Position numbers and translations under genes: made by a program
In this document: piece after piece, positions 8,486-18,227 of the stretch
Numbering within the stretch: the stretch's first letter is position 1
How the letters are laid out: each line of letters begins with the position of its first letter
Assembly: GCF_013267835.1 (NCBI RefSeq)
Contig: NZ_CP053939.1
Coordinates: 1,302,001-1,366,000, forward strand
Length of the DNA: 64,000 nucleotides
Direction: 5' to 3'
Origin: Neisseria mucosa
Lineage (GTDB): Bacteria; Pseudomonadota; Gammaproteobacteria; Burkholderiales; Neisseriaceae
Notes under the pieces: model-generated
Database searches by the model: none
Seen by the model: the letters and a program-made list of their open reading frames with translations, nothing else
What the model was told of the DNA's origin: nothing

Positions 8486-9148
8486 TTACTTACGGACGCG
8501 CAGTTTGGGTTTGGCGTGGAATTTCGGGCGCATATCGCGCTTGCGGCTCATCGCCTGCTTACGCAGAGATGTCGTATGCAGCGGAGGAACATCGGCGGCA
8601 GGAGCTTCGACATAGCTGACTTCAACCGCCGGAGCGGGGGAAACCGATGCGGTCAAATACTCACGCCAAGCACGGTCTTGCTCGGACTCGGCATTTTCAG
8701 CCCCGACAGGCTCTTGAGTTTGCGCTGCCCCACCCTCTTCAGGAACTTGGGCCGCACTTTCATTTTCAGTGCTGCTTGGCGCCAAATCAGGCAGAGGATT
8801 ACCGAACTCGTCCACACCAAAATCAGCTGGCGTTTTTTGTTCGGGCAGGCGCTCCCACGGCTTGAGGCCGTCTGAAATATCATTCAGATTCTTTTGTGCA
8901 TCGTCGCCCAAGTCTTTAATACCATCGCGAAACTCCGAAGCGGCAGCTTCAAATTCCTGCTTGACTTTGCGCAATTCGTCCAACTCAGCCTGAGTATTGA
9001 GCTCCTGCTTGACGTTGTTGACGAAGCCTTGCAATTTACCGACCAAACGCCCGGCCGTGCGCGCGGCTTGCGGCAGACGTTCGGGGCCTAACACTATCAG
9101 GGCAACAACGCCGACCAGCAGCAATTCGCCCAAACCGAAATCAAACAT
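8486..9148 (-). CDS. tatB: Sec-independent translocase subunit TatB
   Basis: The 220-residue protein begins MFDFGLGELLLVGVVALIVLGPERLP. This is the TatB single-helix anchor with its E-L and G-P-E-R-L-P hinge, followed by an amphipathic helix. A long acidic, proline-rich tail and a final basic segment (RKRDMRPKFHAKPKLRVRK) follow. It is longer than the E. coli protein (171), the extra length being in the low-complexity tail. It forms the signal-peptide receptor with TatC. An uptake sequence is embedded in frame (SDGLK, near 8865). It lies three bases downstream of tatA. Confidence 0.93.
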   Translation of the reverse strand: MFDFGLGELLLVGVVALIVLGPERLPQAARTAGRLVGKLQGFVNNVKQELNTQAELDELRKVKQEFEAAASEFRDGIKDLGDDAQKNLNDISDGLKPWERLPEQKTPADFGVDEFGNPLPDLAPSSTENESAAQVPEEGGAAQTQEPVGAENAESEQDRAWREYLTASVSPAPAVEVSYVEAPAADVPPLHTTSLRKQAMSRKRDMRPKFHAKPKLRVRK

Positions 9149-9151
9149 GGA

Positions 9152-9355
9152 TTATGCTTTGTCTTCGTCTTTTTTGTGTTCGATGACTTCGTCTTTTTTG
9201 GCATCTTTGCCGTCTGTACCTTCGTTCAGGCCTTGTTTGAAGTCATGCACTGCGCCGCCGAGGTCTTTGCCGACGTTGCGCAATTTTTTGGTACCGAATA
9301 CCAAAACGACGATAATCAGTACGATAATCCAGTGCCAGAGAGAGAAGCTACCCAT
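9152..9355 (-). CDS. tatA: Twin-arginine translocase pore subunit TatA
   Basis: The 67-residue protein has a single N-terminal membrane helix ([17 protein letters not shown]) followed by the family's F-G-T-K-K-L-R hinge. The amphipathic helix [16 protein letters not shown] and a charged Lys/Asp/Glu tail complete it. TatA multimers form the passage for folded proteins carrying twin-arginine signals. It is first of tatA-tatB-tatC, with three-base gaps between genes. Confidence 0.95.
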   Translation of the reverse strand: MGSFSLWHWIIVLIIVVLVFGTKKLRNVGKDLGGAVHDFKQGLNEGTDGKDAKKDEVIEHKKDEDKA

Positions 9356-9396
9356 GATAAATCCTTGAATTTGTTTAATTTAAAAAGAGATAATAA

Positions 9397-9720
9397 TTAT
9401 GCGGGCGTACCCATAATATGGATATGCAGGTGGAAGACTTCCTGTCCGCCGCCTTTGCCTGTGTTGATCAGGGTTTTGAAACCGTCGGTCAAACCTGCCT
9501 CTTGGGCGATTTGAGGGACTTTCAACATCATTTTACCCAACAGGGTTTGATGTTCGGCAGTGGCGTGTGCCAGTGAATCGAAGTGTACTTTCGGAATCAG
9601 CAGCAGATGTACCGGCGCGGCAGGACGGATGTCTTTGAAACAAAGCATCTCATCGTCTTCGTAAACGGTTTGTGCCGGAATATCTTTGGCGGCGATTTTG
9701 CAGAAAATACAATTATCCAT
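9397..9720 (-). CDS. hinT: Histidine triad (HIT) nucleotide-binding protein
   Basis: The 107-residue HinT-type purine nucleoside phosphoramidase begins MDNCIFCKIA and carries the histidine triad H-L-H-I-H at 97-101 followed by I-M-G. The family G-Q-E-V-x-H pattern lies at 92-97. HinT hydrolyses AMP-lysine and similar phosphoramidates. A longer frame reaches 9771, but the canonical start at 9720 is chosen because the family begins at MDNCIFCKI. It sits between hisE and tatA on the same strand, an arrangement common in beta-proteobacteria. Confidence 0.93.
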   Translation of the reverse strand: MDNCIFCKIAAKDIPAQTVYEDDEMLCFKDIRPAAPVHLLLIPKVHFDSLAHATAEHQTLLGKMMLKVPQIAQEAGLTDGFKTLINTGKGGGQEVFHLHIHIMGTPA

Positions 9721-9838
9721 AATGGCTCCAATGGCCGTCTGAAAACGGGCGTAACGGGTTTCGCTAAACAAAGTGAAATCGTTTTTGCCCCAAAAGACGG
9801 ATTCTGAAACAGGTCAAATACGGGATTGTAATATAAAT

Positions 9839-10162
9839 TCAAGATTCTTTGCGAGAAGCTTTTTCCACTAATCCCGACAAACCTTGACGGCGCGCAAGCT
9901 CGTTGACCACATCTTCGGCGCGCAATCCGTGATGCGCCAATAAAACCATGGTGTGAAACCACAAATCCGCCACTTCGTAAACCAAATGTTCGCCGCCGCC
10001 ATCTTTAGAGGCCATCAAGGTTTCACCCGCTTCCTCGATGACTTTTTTCAGAATCTTGTCTTCGCCTTTGTGCAACAGTTGGGCAACGTAAGAAGCATCG
10101 GGATCGCCGCCTTTGCGCGAATCGATGACGTTTTGAATTTGGGTAAGGATGGTATCGGTCAT
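9839..10162 (-). CDS. hisE: Phosphoribosyl-ATP pyrophosphatase
   Basis: The 107-residue MazG-fold protein has the HisE signatures: [24 protein letters not shown] at about 24-47, containing the metal-binding E-x2-E pair, then [18 protein letters not shown] with its E-x2-D. It converts PR-ATP to PR-AMP, the second step of histidine synthesis. It is separate from HisI, unlike the fused enterobacterial HisIE, and lies 31 bases downstream of hisI. A lone uptake sequence sits in that gap. Confidence 0.95.
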   Translation of the reverse strand: MTDTILTQIQNVIDSRKGGDPDASYVAQLLHKGEDKILKKVIEEAGETLMASKDGGGEHLVYEVADLWFHTMVLLAHHGLRAEDVVNELARRQGLSGLVEKASRKES

Positions 10163-10193
10163 GGTCGGTTTCTCTTATTTCTTTCAGACGGCC

Positions 10194-10601
10194 TTAAGGA
10201 TGTTTATGTCCGTAAATTGCTTCTTCGTCTTTCAACACGGCATCCACTGTCTGCCATGCGCCCTCTTGCCAAACTTTGTAAAAGCAGCTTTCACGCCCGG
10301 TATGACAGGCAATGCCGCCGTTTTGTTCAATCAACATAACCACTGCATCGCCATCGCAATCCAGGCGCAATTCGTGTACTTTTTGCGTATGCCCGGACTC
10401 TTCGCCCTTCATCCATTGTTTTTGGCGGGAACGGCTGTAATAGTGGGCAAAACCGGTTTCTACGGTTTTTTGCAGGGCTTCTGCGTTCATCCAGGCAACC
10501 ATCAGCACACGGTGTGTCTGCCAATCTTGGGCAATCGCGCAAACCAAGCCCTTTTCATCAAATTTTACGGCATTCAGCAGCGTTTCGTTTATATTCGACA
10601 T
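10194..10601 (-). CDS. hisI: Phosphoribosyl-AMP cyclohydrolase
   Basis: The 135-residue protein opens the adenine ring of PR-AMP, the third step of histidine synthesis. Visible motifs are W-M-N-x-E-A at about 38-43, the metal and catalytic stretch S-R-S-R-Q-K-x-W-x-K-G-E-x-S-G, the D-C-D-x-D metal site ([10 protein letters not shown]) and the final C-H-T-G-R-x-S-C-F. The frame extends upstream, but [18 protein letters not shown] is the family-like start. It lies between hisF and hisE. Confidence 0.94.
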   Translation of the reverse strand: MSNINETLLNAVKFDEKGLVCAIAQDWQTHRVLMVAWMNAEALQKTVETGFAHYYSRSRQKQWMKGEESGHTQKVHELRLDCDGDAVVMLIEQNGGIACHTGRESCFYKVWQEGAWQTVDAVLKDEEAIYGHKHP

Positions 10602-10643
10602 TCGTGTTTTTCTCCCATATTTTTCAGACGGCTTGGGTAGCAA

Positions 10644-11411
10644 TCACAAACGCACTTCGATTCCTGCTTCGCGCATGGCCAGTTTTGCTTCGCGGATACT
10701 CGCTTCGCCAAAGTGGAAAATACTGGCAGCCAATACCGCATCAGCCTTCCCTTCTTTAATACCGTCCACCAAGTGTTGAACCGAACCGACGCCGCCGGAA
10801 GCAATGACCGGAATATCGACCGCTTCACTGACCGCGCGTGTCAACGGCAGGTTGAAACCTTGCTTGGTACCGTCTCGGTCCATGCTGGTCAGTAAAATCT
10901 CGCCTGCACCGCGCCGCTGCATTTCGACAGCCCATTCCACCGCATCCAAACCGGTCGGATTACGTCCGCCGTGGGTAAAGATTTCCCAACGGGTGTTTTC
11001 AGGGTTGACCGCTTTGGCATCCACGGCAACGACAATCGCCTGAGAACCAAAAAAACCGGCCGCTTCGTTGACCAAATCAGGATTGGTTACAGCGGCCGTA
11101 TTGATGCTGGCCTTATCGGCACCGGCATTGAGCAGGCGGCGGATATCGGCAACCGTACGCACACCGCCGCCGACTGTCAATGGAATAAAAACTTGTGATG
11201 CGACTGCCTCAATAACGTGCAAAATAGTGTCGCGATTGTCGCTGGAGGCAGTGATGTCCAAAAAGGTCAACTCATCCGCGCCTTCATCGTTGTAGCGTTT
11301 GGCAACATCAACCGGATTGCCTGCATCGCGTAAACCCAAAAAGTTGACACCTTTTACCACGCGACCGTCTTTTACATCCAGACAAGGAATAATTCGTTTT
11401 GCCAATGCCAT
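10644..11411 (-). CDS. hisF: Imidazole glycerol phosphate synthase, cyclase subunit
   Basis: The 255-residue TIM barrel begins [13 protein letters not shown], with the catalytic Asp in C-L-D-V at the N-terminus and the second catalytic Asp in [12 protein letters not shown]. The phosphate-binding G-G-G-V-R and S-G-G-V-G loops are present. It forms IGP and AICAR from PRFAR with ammonia delivered by HisH. The ATG at 11411 with AGAGGT upstream is preferred over an in-frame TTG two codons earlier. The HisH partner is upstream in the same block. Confidence 0.96.
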   Translation of the reverse strand: MALAKRIIPCLDVKDGRVVKGVNFLGLRDAGNPVDVAKRYNDEGADELTFLDITASSDNRDTILHVIEAVASQVFIPLTVGGGVRTVADIRRLLNAGADKASINTAAVTNPDLVNEAAGFFGSQAIVVAVDAKAVNPENTRWEIFTHGGRNPTGLDAVEWAVEMQRRGAGEILLTSMDRDGTKQGFNLPLTRAVSEAVDIPVIASGGVGSVQHLVDGIKEGKADAVLAASIFHFGEASIREAKLAMREAGIEVRL

Positions 11412-11451
11412 ACTCAATACCTCTTATCCGTTCTCAGGCCGTCTGAAACCG

Positions 11452-11769
11452 TCAGGCCAAAAATTTGCCCAACCAATCCGGCAAATGTTGCAACAGCTGA
11501 AAATAACCAATCCCCGCTATCATTGCCAAAACGCAGGAGATGATGAAATTACTGTCGATGCGACCGACGATGGAAAAAATCAAACCGGCAAATGCCCACA
11601 CTATCCCATTGAAAATCATCCAATAGGTATCGATAATCGGCAAATCAAACGCCGTCAGCTGTCGCAGTATCACTGCAATCAGTGTAAACCACAAACTTTC
11701 GCTTAGCGGATACACTTCGCGATCGGATGACCAGATAATCCAAAAACCCAAAACAAATGCTTCAAGCAT
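11452..11769 (-). CDS. Small membrane protein inside the his cluster
   Basis: The 105-residue protein has three to four hydrophobic segments (LGFWIIWSS, LWFTLIAVILRQLTAF, WMIFNGIVWAFAGLIFSIVG, FIISCVLAMIAGIGYFQLL). I do not recognise a family. It sits between hisA and hisF in the same orientation, with an uptake sequence just beyond its stop, so it is probably transcribed with the his genes. Nothing in the sequence links it to histidine synthesis; it may be a passenger. Confidence 0.65.
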   Translation of the reverse strand: MLEAFVLGFWIIWSSDREVYPLSESLWFTLIAVILRQLTAFDLPIIDTYWMIFNGIVWAFAGLIFSIVGRIDSNFIISCVLAMIAGIGYFQLLQHLPDWLGKFLA

Positions 11770-11933
11770 ACTAATCCCTTAATAAAATATCGATTGGGTT
11801 GTTTTTATAATTATTTCAAACAGATATAAACCCATGACCTATACAGTCAATCTCTTTGAGTGCATTTTTGTGTGCTGCGTCAGCCGCTGCGTTTTAATGG
11901 CCTGCAAGGTCTTATCCGCATAATCCGACACAT

Positions 11934-12671
11934 TTAAGCCAAAGAATCGGCCAGTTTTTGTGCCTGTGCGAAATCAATACTTCCCTCATAAATTGCGCGG
12001 CCGGTAATCGCACCGCTCACACCCTCTTTTTCAACGGCACACAATGCGTGGATATCGTCCAAATTCGTCAAGCCGCCGGACGCAATGATCGGGATATTCA
12101 CTGATTGGGCCAATTTGACGGTAGCCTCGATATTCACGCCGCTCATCATGCCGTCGCGGCCGATATCGGTATAAATAATGCTGTTGACGCCATCGTCTTC
12201 AAAACGCTTGGCCAAATCGACGACATGATGTTCCGTTACCGTTGCCCAACCGTCTATCGCCACCATACCGTCTTTGGCATCCAGGCCGACAATAATCTGC
12301 CCCGGAAATTCCTTGCATGCTTCGCGCACAAATTCAGGATTTTTTACTGCGGCCGTACCGATAATCACATCGGTCAGCCCCAAATCCAAATACTTTTCAA
12401 TGGTGCCCAAATCACGGATACCGCCACCAAGCTGTACCGGAATATCTTTGGCTACGGCGGCCAAAATTTCTTTAATCGCCGGAAAATTTTGAGGAACGCC
12501 TGCGAATGCGCCGTTCAAATCAACCAAATGCAAACGGCGTGCACCTTGGTTGCGCCAATGCAAAGCCATCTCTGCCGGCGAATCGGAAAACACCGTCGCC
12601 TGCTCCATCAAACCTTGTTTCAAGCGGACACAGTGTCCTTCCTTCAAATCAATGGCAGGTATCAACAGCAT
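11934..12671 (-). CDS. hisA: Phosphoribosylformimino-5-aminoimidazole carboxamide ribotide isomerase
   Basis: The 245-residue TIM barrel is homologous to HisF. It has [17 protein letters not shown] with the catalytic Asp near residue 8, the QLGGGIRD phosphate loop, the second-half Asp in [14 protein letters not shown], and the IIASGGL loop. It carries out the Amadori isomerisation of ProFAR to PRFAR, the fourth step. AGAGGAGAAA precedes the ATG. It lies downstream of hisH and upstream of the unknown membrane gene and hisF. Confidence 0.96.
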   Translation of the reverse strand: MLLIPAIDLKEGHCVRLKQGLMEQATVFSDSPAEMALHWRNQGARRLHLVDLNGAFAGVPQNFPAIKEILAAVAKDIPVQLGGGIRDLGTIEKYLDLGLTDVIIGTAAVKNPEFVREACKEFPGQIIVGLDAKDGMVAIDGWATVTEHHVVDLAKRFEDDGVNSIIYTDIGRDGMMSGVNIEATVKLAQSVNIPIIASGGLTNLDDIHALCAVEKEGVSGAITGRAIYEGSIDFAQAQKLADSLA

Positions 12672-12744
12672 TTTTTTCTCCTCTACTCAACTTCAGTATA
12701 TTTTACACAAATTAGCGATTTTTAGCAGATTTATGTTAAAAGCC

Positions 12745-13389
12745 TCAAATCTGCCAATTTAAAAAATTACGCAGCAGCAGCAATCCTGCCTGATGGCTTT
12801 TCTCCGTGTGGAACTGTGTGGCAAACACATTATCCTTACCGACAATGCAGGCAAATTCATTCGGATATTCGCTGACGCCTAAAACAATCTCTTCATTTTT
12901 CGGCGCAAAATAATAGCTGTGAACAAAATAAAAATACTCGTTCTGCCCAATGTCTTGAAATAAAGGGTGCTGACGGGTTTGACGTACTGTATTCCAGCCC
13001 ATATGCGGCACCTTCAGACGGCTTCCCTGTGCATCGGTTTGATTGGGCAAAAACCGTTTTACTTGACCTTCAAACCAACCCAAACCATCTGTATCGCCTT
13101 CTTCGCTGTGTTCAAACAATAATTGCGCACCTACGCAAATTCCAAAAAACGGCTTGTTTTTCAGGCCGTCTGAAACTGCCTCGCCCAAACCGCTTGCCTT
13201 CAGCGCAGACATACAGTCCGGCATGGCACCCTGCCCCGGAAAGATAACCTTATCTGCCGCCATCACCTCTTCAGGGCGCGAAGTCAGATAAATTTCGGCA
13301 TTTTGATTGGATAAGACCTGCGCCGCCTGAACAGATTTCAATACTGAGTGCAGGTTTCCCATTCCATAATCGACAATCGCTACTTTCAT
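12745..13389 (-). CDS. hisH: Imidazole glycerol phosphate synthase, glutaminase subunit
   Basis: The 214-residue class-I glutamine amidotransferase begins MKVAIVDYGMGNLHS. The nucleophile is C85 in GICVGAQLLF, with the rest of the triad H194 and E196 in Q-F-H-T-E-K-S. It supplies ammonia to HisF. Small deviations from the common pattern are Val-Gly-Ala after the Cys (often Leu-Gly-Met) and Thr at the position often occupied by Pro in F-H-P-E-K. The catalytic residues are intact. An uptake sequence lies in frame near 13165. Confidence 0.95.
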   Translation of the reverse strand: MKVAIVDYGMGNLHSVLKSVQAAQVLSNQNAEIYLTSRPEEVMAADKVIFPGQGAMPDCMSALKASGLGEAVSDGLKNKPFFGICVGAQLLFEHSEEGDTDGLGWFEGQVKRFLPNQTDAQGSRLKVPHMGWNTVRQTRQHPLFQDIGQNEYFYFVHSYYFAPKNEEIVLGVSEYPNEFACIVGKDNVFATQFHTEKSHQAGLLLLRNFLNWQI

Positions 13390-13500
13390 TGCTTCTCCTC
13401 AGGCCGTCTGAAAACATTTAATGATTAATATAATAATAAGAATGATTGTAGCAAAAGATGGTTTAAAACAAAATATTGCCACCATACAAGATGAATAATA

Positions 13501-13538
13501 AAGGCCGTCTGAAATTCCAATCGGTTTCAGACGGCCTT
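13501..13538 (-). terminator. Paired uptake-sequence terminator after hisB
   Basis: Two facing AAGGCCGTCTGAAA copies form a 14-bp stem between the hisB stop and the hisH start. It probably divides the his block into hisC-hisB and hisH-onward transcripts, or attenuates between them. Confidence 0.75.
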
Positions 13539-13557
13539 TATTCATTCAAACGCTGCC

Positions 13558-14511
13558 TTATTCTTCTGATGCGGCTTCCGCTTCTTCTTGAACAGATTCT
13601 TCGCTCAGCGTGCCTTTAGTAGAAGGCGTTTGACCAATCATGCGCGGATCGTATTCGACTGCCATGCGCAGGGCGCGGCCGAAGGCTTTGAAAACGGTCT
13701 CGGCTTGATGGTGCGCATTACGGCCGCTCAAGTTATCGATGTGCAAGGTCATCATGCTGTGGTTCACAAGGCCGTGGAAAAATTCTTCAAACAAATCGAC
13801 GTCAAAACGGCCGATCAGGGCGCGGGTAAAGTCGATGTTGTATACCAAACCGGGGCGGCCGGAAAGGTCGATGACCACACGGCTCAACGCCTCATCCAGT
13901 GGAACATAAGCATGGCCGTAACGGGTAATGCCGGCTTTATTGCCAAGCGCCTGTTTCAGTGCCTGACCCACCACGATACCGATGTCTTCAACCGTGTGAT
14001 GGTCATCAATGTGCAAATCACCTTTGCAGGTAATATCCAAGTCAATCAAACCATGACGCGCCACTTGGGCAAGCATATGCTCAAGGAAAGGAACGCCGGT
14101 ATCCAAGCGGTATTTACCGGTACCGTCAAGATTGAGGCTGACGGTGATTTGGGTTTCGCAGGTATTGCGGGTAACAGTAACAAAACGGCCTTCAGTTGAA
14201 ACACCAGCTTCGGCTGTTTCGACAGTTTGTTTTTCCAAACGCGCCGCTTCAACTGCTGCTTTTTCTTGGTCTTTGCCGTGATCACGGTTCAGCCAGCCTT
14301 TGCGTTTGTGCATACCGGATTCCAACTTCGCAGCCAGGCTCGGACGGATGCCGCGCGCAGACTCGTCGCCTGCTTGTTGTTCCAAACGGCGTTTGAGCTG
14401 AGACAAAGAGGCGGAATTTTCATAACCGCACGCGCGTGCGAGTTTGGTCAATGAGCCGGCTTCTTCAACCAGTAACAGAAAATTGGTCAAATGCAGTTGA
14501 GCTTTATTCAT
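13558..14511 (-). CDS. hisB: Imidazoleglycerol-phosphate dehydratase with N-terminal extension
   Basis: The 317-residue protein has its enzymatic IGPD domain at about residues 110-300. The domain begins [12 protein letters not shown], with metal-binding H-x3-H/E motifs in [26 protein letters not shown] and [22 protein letters not shown]. It performs the sixth step. About 90 residues precede it, containing [21 protein letters not shown] and [14 protein letters not shown], which look like a small helix-turn-helix domain, then a charged linker. No HisB phosphatase domain is present. The ATG at 14511 is chosen for its AAGGAA site. A similar extension is known in meningococcal HisB, from my memory of that protein. 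Confidence 0.92.
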   Translation of the reverse strand: MNKAQLHLTNFLLLVEEAGSLTKLARACGYENSASLSQLKRRLEQQAGDESARGIRPSLAAKLESGMHKRKGWLNRDHGKDQEKAAVEAARLEKQTVETAEAGVSTEGRFVTVTRNTCETQITVSLNLDGTGKYRLDTGVPFLEHMLAQVARHGLIDLDITCKGDLHIDDHHTVEDIGIVVGQALKQALGNKAGITRYGHAYVPLDEALSRVVIDLSGRPGLVYNIDFTRALIGRFDVDLFEEFFHGLVNHSMMTLHIDNLSGRNAHHQAETVFKAFGRALRMAVEYDPRMIGQTPSTKGTLSEESVQEEAEAASEE

Positions 14512-14530
14512 AATGATAGTTTCCTTGAAA

Positions 14531-15616
14531 TCAAAGATTGGGGTAAAGGTTTTTAATAACGGCCAAGACGGCATCATTTTGCGCTGCCGAGCCTATGGTT
14601 ATGCGGACACACTGATCCAAAAGCGGATGGCTGCCATGCAGTTTTTTAATCAGTATGCGGTTTTGCTTCAATGTTTCAAACAGCTCGTTCGCATCAAGAA
14701 CGCGAACGGTAATAAAGTTGGCTTCGCTTGGAAAAACTTCCAAACGGTTTAATTTCAACAATTCATTCATCACGCGCGAACGCTCATTTTTTAATGTATC
14801 AATGTTTTGCTGAATGATTTGATGATGTTTCAATGAGAATTTTGCCGCCGCCAAGCTTAATTGATTCATATTGTAAGGCGGAAGAATTTTAGCCAGTTCA
14901 CCCATAATGCTTGGACTTGCCGCCGCATACCCCATCCGCAAGCCGGCAAAGCCGATTTTACTAATGGTACGCATTACAACCAGGTTTTCGACTTCGCCCG
15001 CCCACGGAAGGAAGCTGTCATGATGAAACGCACCATATGCCTCATCGACAACCACAATGCCGGTAGCCGCACGAATAACCGCCTCTACTTCTTCTCGTTT
15101 AAAGCACACACCGGTCGGATTATTGGGGTAAGCAATAAAAATTAATGACGGCTGGTGTTGCTCAATGGCGGACAAAACGGCAGGGAGATTTAAAGAGAAA
15201 TCCGGATTTAAGGAAACGCCGACATATTCCATGCCATAAAGCGCGGCATTATGACGATACATAACGAAACTTGGCTCAATACCCAATACACGCGCATTTG
15301 GTTTGGCAACCAGCATAGTCAAAAACTGGATAAGCTCGTCGGAGCCGTTACCCAACACGATTTCCGCTTTATCAGGAATACCGAAAACCTCCCTCAATTC
15401 TTCATAAATGCCGCTCTTGGCAGTATGGGGATACAAATGAATCGGCGCCTGCTTTGCCAAGTCCGCCCATTCCAATAATAAAGATTCATATCCGGCGAAA
15501 GGATGATGTGGACACTCCATGGCGTCCAACTTAATAAAACCTTCCGGCAAATCAGCAACCTGATAGGCTGTCATTACTTTAATATCATCACGGATAACAT
15601 CAGCAACGCAATTCAT
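14531..15616 (-). CDS. hisC: Histidinol-phosphate aminotransferase
   Basis: The 361-residue PLP enzyme of aminotransferase class I/II has the G-N-G-S-D-E-L cofactor motif near 89-95, Y-P-N-N-P-T-G-V near 163-170, D-E-A-Y-G near 192-196 and the PLP lysine in [15 protein letters not shown]. It transaminates imidazole acetol phosphate to histidinol phosphate. It is the first gene of the minus-strand his block; hisG and hisD are not in the window. A purine-rich AGGAGG stretch lies just before the ATG. Confidence 0.95.
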   Translation of the reverse strand: MNCVADVIRDDIKVMTAYQVADLPEGFIKLDAMECPHHPFAGYESLLLEWADLAKQAPIHLYPHTAKSGIYEELREVFGIPDKAEIVLGNGSDELIQFLTMLVAKPNARVLGIEPSFVMYRHNAALYGMEYVGVSLNPDFSLNLPAVLSAIEQHQPSLIFIAYPNNPTGVCFKREEVEAVIRAATGIVVVDEAYGAFHHDSFLPWAGEVENLVVMRTISKIGFAGLRMGYAAASPSIMGELAKILPPYNMNQLSLAAAKFSLKHHQIIQQNIDTLKNERSRVMNELLKLNRLEVFPSEANFITVRVLDANELFETLKQNRILIKKLHGSHPLLDQCVRITIGSAAQNDAVLAVIKNLYPNL

Positions 15617-15791
15617 GGTTTTCTATCCTCCTGAGATAAAGTATTTAGAATAATAGCACAATCTTTATTAAATATATATATAAATAAGACTATAAAACAA
15701 GATAAAGTTTCATTCGTTTGAAGAAAAAACAATAAATCCTTTCTTCAGCATCTTTAAGCAATATTCTTGGCTTACCCTGCCTTTTTAGCGG

Positions 15792-15797
15792 TATAAT
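15792..15797 (+). promoter_or_regulatory. Probable -10 element for the DUF2069-pglL transcript
   Basis: A perfect TATAAT lies 38 bases before the GTG start. The best upstream hexamer, TTGGCT, is spaced 19 bases away, so the -35 is weak. Confidence 0.45.
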
Positions 15798-15834
15798 TTT
15801 AAGTTTTCCAGTACGGCTTTACGCTCTCAATATT

Positions 15835-16191
15835 GTGAACAATACACGCACCCCATTACCTTATCTTGCAACTTCCATAAGCCTTATCCTGCTGATTCTG
15901 CTTTCCTTGTCATGGGAATTGTGGATCGCGCCATTGCGCGAAGGCGGCTCATGGCTGGCACTGAAAGCCCTACCCCTGTGCCTGCCGTTGACCGGCATTT
16001 TGAAAAAACGCATCTACACTTATCAATACAGCTCCATGCTGATTCTGATTTACTTTGCCGAAGCCTGTATGCGCCTGGCTGACACAGCCGTCGCCAGCCG
16101 GATTTGCGCCGCCGTTTCCGTATTATTGTGCATTGCCTTTTTCCTTGGCTGCCTTGCATTTATCAAACAACAAAAACACACATCAAAATGA
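15835..16191 (+). CDS. DUF2069 family membrane protein
   Basis: The 118-residue membrane protein has about four hydrophobic segments. The pattern L-P-L-C-L-P-L followed by Y-T-Y-Q-Y-S-S-M-L-I-L-I-Y-F-A-E and a short cytoplasmic tail is typical of DUF2069, whose function is unknown. The start is GTG, chosen because no ATG fits and the hydrophobic N-terminus begins here. Its TGA overlaps the pglL ATG (ATGA), implying translational coupling to the glycan ligase gene. Confidence 0.75.
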   Translation: MNNTRTPLPYLATSISLILLILLSLSWELWIAPLREGGSWLALKALPLCLPLTGILKKRIYTYQYSSMLILIYFAEACMRLADTAVASRICAAVSVLLCIAFFLGCLAFIKQQKHTSK

Positions 16192-18020
16192 CCTACCACA
16201 CACTTTCAGACGGCCTGACTGAATCTTCAGTGAAAACCTTTTGGCCTTTATGGCTCAGTTTCCTTTGGATTTGCGCCGCCCCTTTTCTCTCACTCTACCG
16301 AGTCGGCCCACTGCCCAGCTTTTATCTGGAAGCCATCTCACTAAGCGGCTCATTGGTACTGACATTGATTAGCGCACACAAAGGCCTGCTGAATATCCGC
16401 CTTCCTGCACTCAGTATCGGCTTGTTTGCCATGGCCGCATTTTGGTCGCTCCAAGCACGCCTCATGCATTCCACCTACCCCGACATGAGCGACATCACCG
16501 CCTGGACCTTTGTCATTTTGGCACTGGGTGCATGGTCGGTGCGGGGCTGGATAACAGCTTACGGACAGGAACGTGTCGTCAGCATCTTTGCTTGGTCTTT
16601 ATTGATAGGTGCAACCATACAGGCTGCCATCGTTTGGTTGCAATTTAAAGGCTGGTCCAACGTAGAGTGGTTGAACGGCATCGTCGCCCGAAGCAACGGC
16701 ACCGTAAACGGCCAACTCGGCCAGCGCAATCATTTGGGACATTATTTGATGTGGGGTATTTTGGCGGCATCCTATTTATGGACGGCGCGCAAAATGTCCA
16801 ATGCAGCAGGTTTTCTGTTCGTATTGGCATTAACTGCGACCCTCGGCCTTGTCAACTCGCGCACCATCTTAGGCTACATCGCCGCCCTATTCCTGATTAC
16901 GCCGTTATGGTTTTGGCGTACCCGTTTCCAATACAAACGTGCACTGTGCATTTTCCTTCTGACTGCCATCCTGGCCGCCGCTTTCCAATTCGGCATGGGC
17001 AGCCTGTTGGATTTGTTTGGCAATATTAAATACGAAACCGCTGTCGAACGCGCAGGTACCAGCGGTTTTGAAGGCTCCATGCGCCAAATCGAATGGAGCA
17101 AGGCATGGATTGCCTTTCAATCCGCACCTTGGTTCGGACATGGCTGGAACAGCTTTGCCCAGCAAACCTTCCTGATCAATGCCCAACAACAATACTTCCC
17201 CAACAATATTCTCGGCGTACTGTTTACCCATTCGCACAATATCGTCATGCAGTTATTGTCTGAAATGGGCATTGCCGGCACCTTGCTTGCAACCTTAACC
17301 CTGCTTGCAGCCGTATGGCGACTGTCGGGCCGCAACCAAACGCCGGCTTCCCTGTTTTTGCTGACCGCCGCCGCCGTCAGCCTCTGCCACAGCATGCTCG
17401 AATATCCGCTTTGGTATATTTATTTTCTCACCGTATTCAGCCTGATTCTGTCGCTGACACCTTCTTATCCAAAAGATGTTTCAGACGGCCCTTTATCTAC
17501 CCGAATCAGACAGTGGACAGGCGGTATAGCCGCTTTATCGATTTTAATCGGCATGGCAAACCTCAGCTGGGAATATCAAAATCTGACCCAATATAGCCGT
17601 GTAGGGAAAACCGACGATCCGCAAACAGTCCAAAACAAAATCGACGGTTTGCAGCAGCTTTCCAAAGAAAGCCCTATGCTTGCCTATTACGCCGATTTAA
17701 GTTTGAGCAAACGTGCCGACCCGACCGATGCCTACATCCGCCCATGGGCAGAAGAGGCCGCACTTAAAGCCCTGACCTACCGCCCCTACTCCAACGCCTA
17801 TCAAGTTGGCCTCTACCTCTACCGACAAGGCAAAAAAGAAGAAGGTGCGCAATGGATGCAGGCAGTGCAATATTATTATCCGTATATGATGTATTTCTAC
17901 GCCGACAAAATACGCAGCCATCCGGCATTCGCCCCACTGCTGCCCAAACTTTTGTCTGATTGCAAAGATTTCATCAATGCACCGAAACACCAAACTGCCA
18001 AATCTTGTGATAAACCCTAA
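16188..18020 (+). CDS. pglL: O-oligosaccharyltransferase PglL
   Basis: The 610-residue membrane protein has about 11-12 helices and a Wzy_C/O-antigen-ligase core. The large periplasmic loop at about 285-365 contains G-H-G-W-N-S-F and the T-H-S-H-N motif, whose His region is essential in known PglL. The C-terminal 190 residues are soluble and TPR-like (AYQVGLYLYRQGKKEEGAQWM). PglL moves lipid-linked glycans to pilin and other periplasmic proteins. The start at the ATGA overlap gives MTYHTLSDGLTESS; an uptake sequence encodes SDGL there, so residues 5-10 come from it. Confidence 0.88.
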   Translation: MTYHTLSDGLTESSVKTFWPLWLSFLWICAAPFLSLYRVGPLPSFYLEAISLSGSLVLTLISAHKGLLNIRLPALSIGLFAMAAFWSLQARLMHSTYPDMSDITAWTFVILALGAWSVRGWITAYGQERVVSIFAWSLLIGATIQAAIVWLQFKGWSNVEWLNGIVARSNGTVNGQLGQRNHLGHYLMWGILAASYLWTARKMSNAAGFLFVLALTATLGLVNSRTILGYIAALFLITPLWFWRTRFQYKRALCIFLLTAILAAAFQFGMGSLLDLFGNIKYETAVERAGTSGFEGSMRQIEWSKAWIAFQSAPWFGHGWNSFAQQTFLINAQQQYFPNNILGVLFTHSHNIVMQLLSEMGIAGTLLATLTLLAAVWRLSGRNQTPASLFLLTAAAVSLCHSMLEYPLWYIYFLTVFSLILSLTPSYPKDVSDGPLSTRIRQWTGGIAALSILIGMANLSWEYQNLTQYSRVGKTDDPQTVQNKIDGLQQLSKESPMLAYYADLSLSKRADPTDAYIRPWAEEAALKALTYRPYSNAYQVGLYLYRQGKKEEGAQWMQAVQYYYPYMMYFYADKIRSHPAFAPLLPKLLSDCKDFINAPKHQTAKSCDKP

Positions 18021-18227
18021 ACAAAACTCACTCAATTGTCAGTTTGTCCTTACAGGCCGTCTGAAAATGTAAAGAGCGACAAGTTTCTATGCAAAAAAGC
18101 GCAAAAGCACAGAAAATTACGCTATCAACAAAAGCAGATTGCATGTTAAGATTGAATACAACTCTATTTTAATCGCCGCACCGCCTATTTAGTGCCACGG
18201 CGCATACAATCACGAAAAGGAAATTCC

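Noticed and set aside
11412..11417. TTG start two codons upstream for hisF
   Set aside because: The ATG has the better ribosome-site spacing and gives the standard MALAKR start.
12105..12725. Plus-strand open frame opposite hisA
   Set aside because: It overlaps a clear TIM-barrel gene and has no homologous features.
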